A DNA stretch of 64,000 bases from Pseudomonas sp. S31 (GTDB lineage: Bacteria > Pseudomonadota > Gammaproteobacteria > Pseudomonadales > Pseudomonadaceae): contig NZ_JACVVE010000001.1 of the NCBI RefSeq assembly GCF_016648105.1, forward strand, positions 496,001 through 560,000, given 5' to 3'. Positions 59,957 through 64,000 of this stretch are shown piece by piece. How positions within the stretch are numbered: position 1 is the first letter of the stretch; every line of letters begins with the position of its first letter. A program made the translations under genes and the position numbers. The notes beneath the pieces are model-generated. The model was not told where the DNA came from. It was given only the letters and a program-made list of their open reading frames with translations, and made no database searches.

Positions 59957-60876
59957 ACAGCGATGCCGTGATCAGGCTTATCACGGAGTTGTGGCGGCCT
60001 GCGATGTACTGCTTCGTACTGGTGGACCCGTTAGCGGTACCTGACGATGACAATCACTCGATGCTCACTCGGCTGCATGAGCTCTTGGGCGACCACGCGA
60101 TCACGCGGGTTCGTAGGGCGGACTTGCCGCCCGAACCAGCGCTACACCCTGCATTGATTTGCCTGTCCAACCCTGGGGCGCCTCTCAATATGCCTTTGCT
60201 GGAAATCACAGTTGGGGCTGCGGGTAGGGACATCCAGCGCCGCAAACGCCAGATATGTGGTTGGCTGCTGAGCGAAGCCCTGCCCTCTCAAATCGCAGAT
60301 CACTTGGCCGCGCTATGCCAACTGCCGACCCCATCAGGCGGCACAGTCTTTTGTCCGGTCTATGAACCTTTACGCCTCGAGCTCCTTGGCGCATCACTCG
60401 AGCGCCCAGAGCTTGGCCCTTGGTGGCCAATCGAACACTGGGTGTTCCCGAGCAGTGGCGGCAAGCTCGCCAGCCTTAAAGGTCAGCCTCATTGCCATAG
60501 CGCTTTGCCTGCGGCCAGCCTGCGTGTTCAAGAGGATGTCACGCTGATCGAAACCCTGCTGGCCGCGCGCCGCTCCTTGTTGGCTCGCTCCTGGTTCATG
60601 GATCAGTTGCCTTTGCCCGCCTTTGCCGCAGTACGCGCATCCAATCACATTGAAGATGCACGCAGGCTGGGTCTCACCGCAGAGGAAGACATTCTGGTTC
60701 TCGCTCTCCATCAGCTATGCCTGAACGCCGATGTGCATACCTTGCGGCCCGTCCAACATTGCATCGAAACGGCCATCCGCTTGAAACGCCCTCTTGCCTC
60801 GTTGCTCGCTCAATACAACGAGGCGGCTTGGGAGCGCATGACATCCGTCCTTCCCTCAGCCAGGTACCGTCCATGA
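59953..60876 (+). CDS. DUF4123 (Tap/TEC-type) T6SS effector adaptor
   Basis: 307 residues. The N-terminal region YCFVLVDPLAVPDDDN and the later WPIEHWVFPSSGG followed by LIETLLAARRSLLARSWF fit the DUF4123 family, which loads effectors onto VgrG and is not itself secreted. The start overlaps vgrG by 4 bp and the stop overlaps the effector ATG by 4 bp, which ties it to both. Family similarity is read from pattern and position, so some uncertainty remains. Confidence 0.8.
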   Translation: MNSDAVIRLITELWRPAMYCFVLVDPLAVPDDDNHSMLTRLHELLGDHAITRVRRADLPPEPALHPALICLSNPGAPLNMPLLEITVGAAGRDIQRRKRQICGWLLSEALPSQIADHLAALCQLPTPSGGTVFCPVYEPLRLELLGASLERPELGPWWPIEHWVFPSSGGKLASLKGQPHCHSALPAASLRVQEDVTLIETLLAARRSLLARSWFMDQLPLPAFAAVRASNHIEDARRLGLTAEEDILVLALHQLCLNADVHTLRPVQHCIETAIRLKRPLASLLAQYNEAAWERMTSVLPSARYRP

Positions 60877-63800
60877 GTATCAGTCAAACCATCGCCACTG
60901 CGGTCGCCGAGGCCGCACTGCCAACCCGGTGCAAGGCCTGTGAACGTCATGGTCTGCCCATCCTCCCTCTGAGACGAGCACTCGTACCTGATACACGACC
61001 CGCCTGGACTGCAGACGATGCCCAGCCAGCGGCTATCGAAGGACTACGCATATTACGCAGTGGGTTCCTCTATGTATTGCTCGACGAAAGCGTATGGCAT
61101 GCCTACCAAGTGACCGAACAAGGTCACCTTCGCCGCATTGACCCGTACGAGCCGCCACTTGGCCCACCACCACCGTTGCCCAACAAATGTGTGAACGCGG
61201 ACCACGATATTCCATCAGCTTTCATCAACATAGATACAAGCCGCTACAGCACGGCGTGGCTCGCATTCTCCAGTGATCCCTGGCCCGCCAGCGTGCTCGT
61301 CGGCTACAAGTCGGCCAAATTTCCTTCCAATCGGTTCCAGGTGCTGGACTTGACGCAGGCCCGGGAAAATCCAGACGATGTCGGCCTGTCTATAACCCCT
61401 GACGAACTGCAAGTCGATCGCCAGGTGTTTGAGTACAACCAGCAACTGGCCGGCCCATTCGACAGCGCCCATGGCTTCCACAGCCGGTTTTTACGCAAAA
61501 CCGCGTTGAGGGGATTCGTGATCAATGCCATGGCCAAGCATGAGCTGAACCAGGGCGTACCTGCGGTGGTCCTGCACGACACGGTCGGCCTGATTCAGGA
61601 ATACAACCATCAACGCCTGGGCTGGATCGTCAAGCGGCAGGCCTGGCGAGAAGATCCGCAGCGCGCCTACCAATTGCAAACCTCGCAAATCCTCCAAATC
61701 ATTCGAGCAACACACCGTCAGTGGGCAGCGGAAAAGGTTCCGCAGTTCGAGACTCATGCAGGCGATGGACCGCCGGTTTTCGTCGATCCACAAGTGGAAT
61801 ACCAGCGAATCGTCGAGATGCGCCAGCGAGAGAGCGACGAGAGGCTGGAGGAACGGTATGACGAGTCGCGGCGGGCGGCGTTCCAGTTGGAATACGACAG
61901 TCAGGAGGCGCGCTTTCAGTGGCACATCGACCAGCAAGCGAAAAACTACGCAACCCTATGTGAGAGCACCGCGTTCAAGCTCATCGAGGAATACGACTAT
62001 GATGGCCGGGACCGTGACTCGGGCATTGCGTACTCCAAGACCATGGCCGCGTGCTTGGCAGGTGGCATTACCGAAGCACCCCGCTCGGCTCCCGAGCCAG
62101 GCCCTCCACCAGCCGGGTCCAGCGAAGCACTCTGGCTCAAGTGGCTGCAGGACCCAAACAGCCCTGCGTATCGTGCCGTGATACTCCGAGATCAGGCAGT
62201 TCTCGCCAGCCTGCTTCCCAGCTTTTCTCAAAATGGGCCGGTGCAATGGAATGACAGTGACAAACTCTATGCCGCCTTGAGCAAGCTCATTGCCAGCGAC
62301 GACCTAGGGCAACGCTTGCGTGGTGACCTGCGACAGGCGATCACCGAAGTTCAAGGCGCACTCAATGCTGCCACCCAGCGCCTGCAGGCCCAAATAACTC
62401 CGGGGATCCAGCATACCGTGCTTCGCCTGAACACGGCGAGCCAGTTGCTCTACAACGGCGTGCATTTGATTGAGCTGCACGTGCAGATGAAATTGGGTGA
62501 GTACTACGCCTTGCAGTGCGCTCATTTGCGCGAGGTGCAGAAAAAAGCTAGCGACGCTATGGCCAAAGCCCGGGATCGGTTGAGGCCGACTCTCGATGAG
62601 TTGAAAGCCGGGGCTCACAACGGAACCCGCAAGGTCAAACCGATTATCCAAACAGGGTTGCTGAGCCTTGCGGTGCTTGATCCGAAGATTGCGAATACGG
62701 TGATCAATGTGAGTGTCTGGGTTGAAGCGAAGGCTGATGTGCTGCGTGAGCAATTGCTCAGGGAGGTCAACCTAAACGTCAATCAGCTGAATAACGCGGC
62801 CCAATTAAATTTGTTCCATATTTCGGTGGGCGTGGGGACGCTGGAATTAGGTGCGCGCAAGATCCTTCAGGGAGTCCAAATAAACGCCCAACAGGCTGCG
62901 CAATTGGTCCGCAAAAACTTTCTCAGATTGAGAGGTCTATCAGGAAGCTGGGATTTATTATTAGCGTTGGGTGGGCTATATCTACTGAGCAACAGCCTAG
63001 AACGTAATAGAATAAGCGCAGAGGCCGTAATAGGATCGAAAGCTGGCGAAGCAATGATCGCGCTTTATGGAACACAAGTAGCAATATTGGGTACCGCTGC
63101 AGAAATCGCAGGAATATCAATATCGATAGCAACCCAAGCTCGAACTCTAGGAAGAAACATCATCCGCATTGGGGCCTCAATCAGTGCTGCAGCGGGTTTA
63201 ATTGACACGACTCAAGCCGCGATTGCAGCCAAACGAACTTTTAGAGAAGGAGATGGCAGAGCAGCCGTCGGACATGCACTCTCCGCCATTGCAGCAAGCT
63301 TGGGAACATACTATGCAATCATGGCCATTAGCACTCCACTTATACTAGGCCCACTAGGCATTGCAATTTCCCTGAGCCTAATCGCAACATCCTTGAGCAA
63401 ATTTTCGTCAAAAGAGGAATCTACTGAGTTGGAATCCTGGGCAAGACGTAGTTACTTTGGTTATGCCAATGAGACCCCAGCTATTCATTGGAATCAGCCT
63501 CATCACGCAGATTTAGCGTTCGCCGAGCTAAATGCAGCAACGCTTGGCGTACGCACAAGCATCACATTCTCATCCAACATAGTCAACGCCTCAACTGGCG
63601 CACTTCAAGGCAAAGTTGAAAAAATTGAGCTAAAACAGAAAGTTAAATTTCGCATAAGACTCCCAGGCTTTGCTGAAGACCTATCAAGCTATCAATGGAG
63701 TGTACTTCTCCAGCACCATGGAGATAGTGAGGCATACAAACTTAACACCGGAAAACTTGCAGCTTACGCTGAACACTTCCCACTGAACCGCCCACCCCAG

Positions 63801-64000
63801 ACTGCTCACCTCAGCGACTTATCGTCAAACCCTTCACCAACAATGATTCATCGTCATGGGAAAGTTAAAGTTCTCGAAACCAGAAACCCCTCATCCCAAG
63901 AAGGCAATCTCAGTTTCACACTTGAGCTAGCGGGAGAAGTAGAACTCACTCCGGACATCGAAATAAACTCATTAAGCAGCGCATCCTTACATATTATCTA
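60873..64000 (+). CDS. VasX-like (BTH_I2691-type) T6SS effector, 3' end outside window
   Basis: 1042 codons are open from ATG 60873 to the window end with no stop. The N-terminus (CKACERHGLPILPLRRALVP, about 20-39) is the VasX_N signature with its paired Cys and GLPILP motif. A helical coiled region with many Glu/Arg (about 310-360) and a Pro-rich linker (about 410-425) follow. Hydrophobic segments suited to membrane insertion lie near 690-705 (WDLLLALGGLYLLSNS), 726-752, 770-785 and 806-846 (with ISTPLILGPLGIAISLSLIA). Colicin-like pore formation is known for VasX. G+C falls sharply after about 62750, so the toxin half may be a later exchange. No immunity gene is visible because the window ends. 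Confidence 0.82.
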   Translation, partial: MSISQTIATAVAEAALPTRCKACERHGLPILPLRRALVPDTRPAWTADDAQPAAIEGLRILRSGFLYVLLDESVWHAYQVTEQGHLRRIDPYEPPLGPPPPLPNKCVNADHDIPSAFINIDTSRYSTAWLAFSSDPWPASVLVGYKSAKFPSNRFQVLDLTQARENPDDVGLSITPDELQVDRQVFEYNQQLAGPFDSAHGFHSRFLRKTALRGFVINAMAKHELNQGVPAVVLHDTVGLIQEYNHQRLGWIVKRQAWREDPQRAYQLQTSQILQIIRATHRQWAAEKVPQFETHAGDGPPVFVDPQVEYQRIVEMRQRESDERLEERYDESRRAAFQLEYDSQEARFQWHIDQQAKNYATLCESTAFKLIEEYDYDGRDRDSGIAYSKTMAACLAGGITEAPRSAPEPGPPPAGSSEALWLKWLQDPNSPAYRAVILRDQAVLASLLPSFSQNGPVQWNDSDKLYAALSKLIASDDLGQRLRGDLRQAITEVQGALNAATQRLQAQITPGIQHTVLRLNTASQLLYNGVHLIELHVQMKLGEYYALQCAHLREVQKKASDAMAKARDRLRPTLDELKAGAHNGTRKVKPIIQTGLLSLAVLDPKIANTVINVSVWVEAKADVLREQLLREVNLNVNQLNNAAQLNLFHISVGVGTLELGARKILQGVQINAQQAAQLVRKNFLRLRGLSGSWDLLLALGGLYLLSNSLERNRISAEAVIGSKAGEAMIALYGTQVAILGTAAEIAGISISIATQARTLGRNIIRIGASISAAAGLIDTTQAAIAAKRTFREGDGRAAVGHALSAIAASLGTYYAIMAISTPLILGPLGIAISLSLIATSLSKFSSKEESTELESWARRSYFGYANETPAIHWNQPHHADLAFAELNAATLGVRTSITFSSNIVNASTGALQGKVEKIELKQKVKFRIRLPGFAEDLSSYQWSVLLQHHGDSEAYKLNTGKLAAYAEHFPLNRPPQTAHLSDLSSNPSPTMIHRHGKVKVLETRNPSSQEGNLSFTLELAGEVELTPDIEINSLSSASLHII

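Noticed and set aside
1..64000. CRISPR array, tRNA, rRNA or insertion sequence
   Set aside because: No regularly spaced repeats, cloverleaf sequences or transposase frames were seen in reading the window.

Overview
The window looks like chromosome from a Pseudomonas of the P. putida group. Supporting signs are the high G+C, Pseudomonas-style gene content, a P. putida-type REP palindrome pair (29503-29587), FecI/FecR/TonB surface signalling and a complete-looking type VI secretion (T6SS) locus. No rRNA, tRNA, CRISPR array, insertion sequence or origin was seen.

Region 1 (1-17918, all minus strand) holds two consecutive organosulfur operons. Operon A (17918 down to 7511) encodes a Dpp/Gsi-type solute-binding lipoprotein, a permease, a DszC/SfnB-like acyl-CoA-dehydrogenase-fold enzyme, a DszA/NtaA-like flavin monooxygenase, an aldo/keto reductase, the second permease, a dual ATPase and another DszA/NtaA-like monooxygenase. 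Operon B (7360 down past position 1) encodes a paralogous binding lipoprotein, two permeases, a dual ATPase, an SfnB-like oxidoreductase and a DHA2-type MFS transporter. Each operon is preceded by a GGCATG-N5-TGCA element with sigma-54 spacing. The likely role is import and desulfurisation of organosulfur compounds under sulfate limitation; the substrate is unknown.

Region 2 (18330-29467) is mixed. It contains a SAM methyltransferase, a FecA-like TonB receptor, a small membrane protein, a GNAT-P-loop kinase fusion, an iron-responsive FecI-FecR-receptor set under a clear Fur box, and an EamA exporter divergent from a MocR-type regulator with a repeat-rich operator between them.

Region 3 (29730-42352) is a catabolic island. 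A GMC oxidoreductase, a shikimate-dehydrogenase-like enzyme with an altered substrate loop and an aldehyde dehydrogenase lie behind a LysR and a LacI regulator. Diverging from these are a branched-chain-amino-acid-type ABC importer (including a LivM-LivG fusion), a quinone oxidoreductase-like enzyme and an SDR. Two LacI-type palindromes exactly 100 bp apart sit in the divergent region.

Region 4 (42415-64000) is a T6SS locus. tssM, tssA and a vasI/tagO-like gene run left; tssB, C, E, F, G, an FHA gene, tssJ, K, L, hcp, vgrG, a DUF4123 adaptor and a large VasX-type effector run right, and the effector is cut by the window end. tssH (clpV) and PAAR are not in the window. The divergent promoter is A+T-rich, with two related palindromes 42 bp apart and an RsmA-like site on the first ribosome binding site. 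hcp is flanked by two terminator-like hairpins. The effector's 3' part is much more A+T-rich than the rest and encodes several hydrophobic segments.
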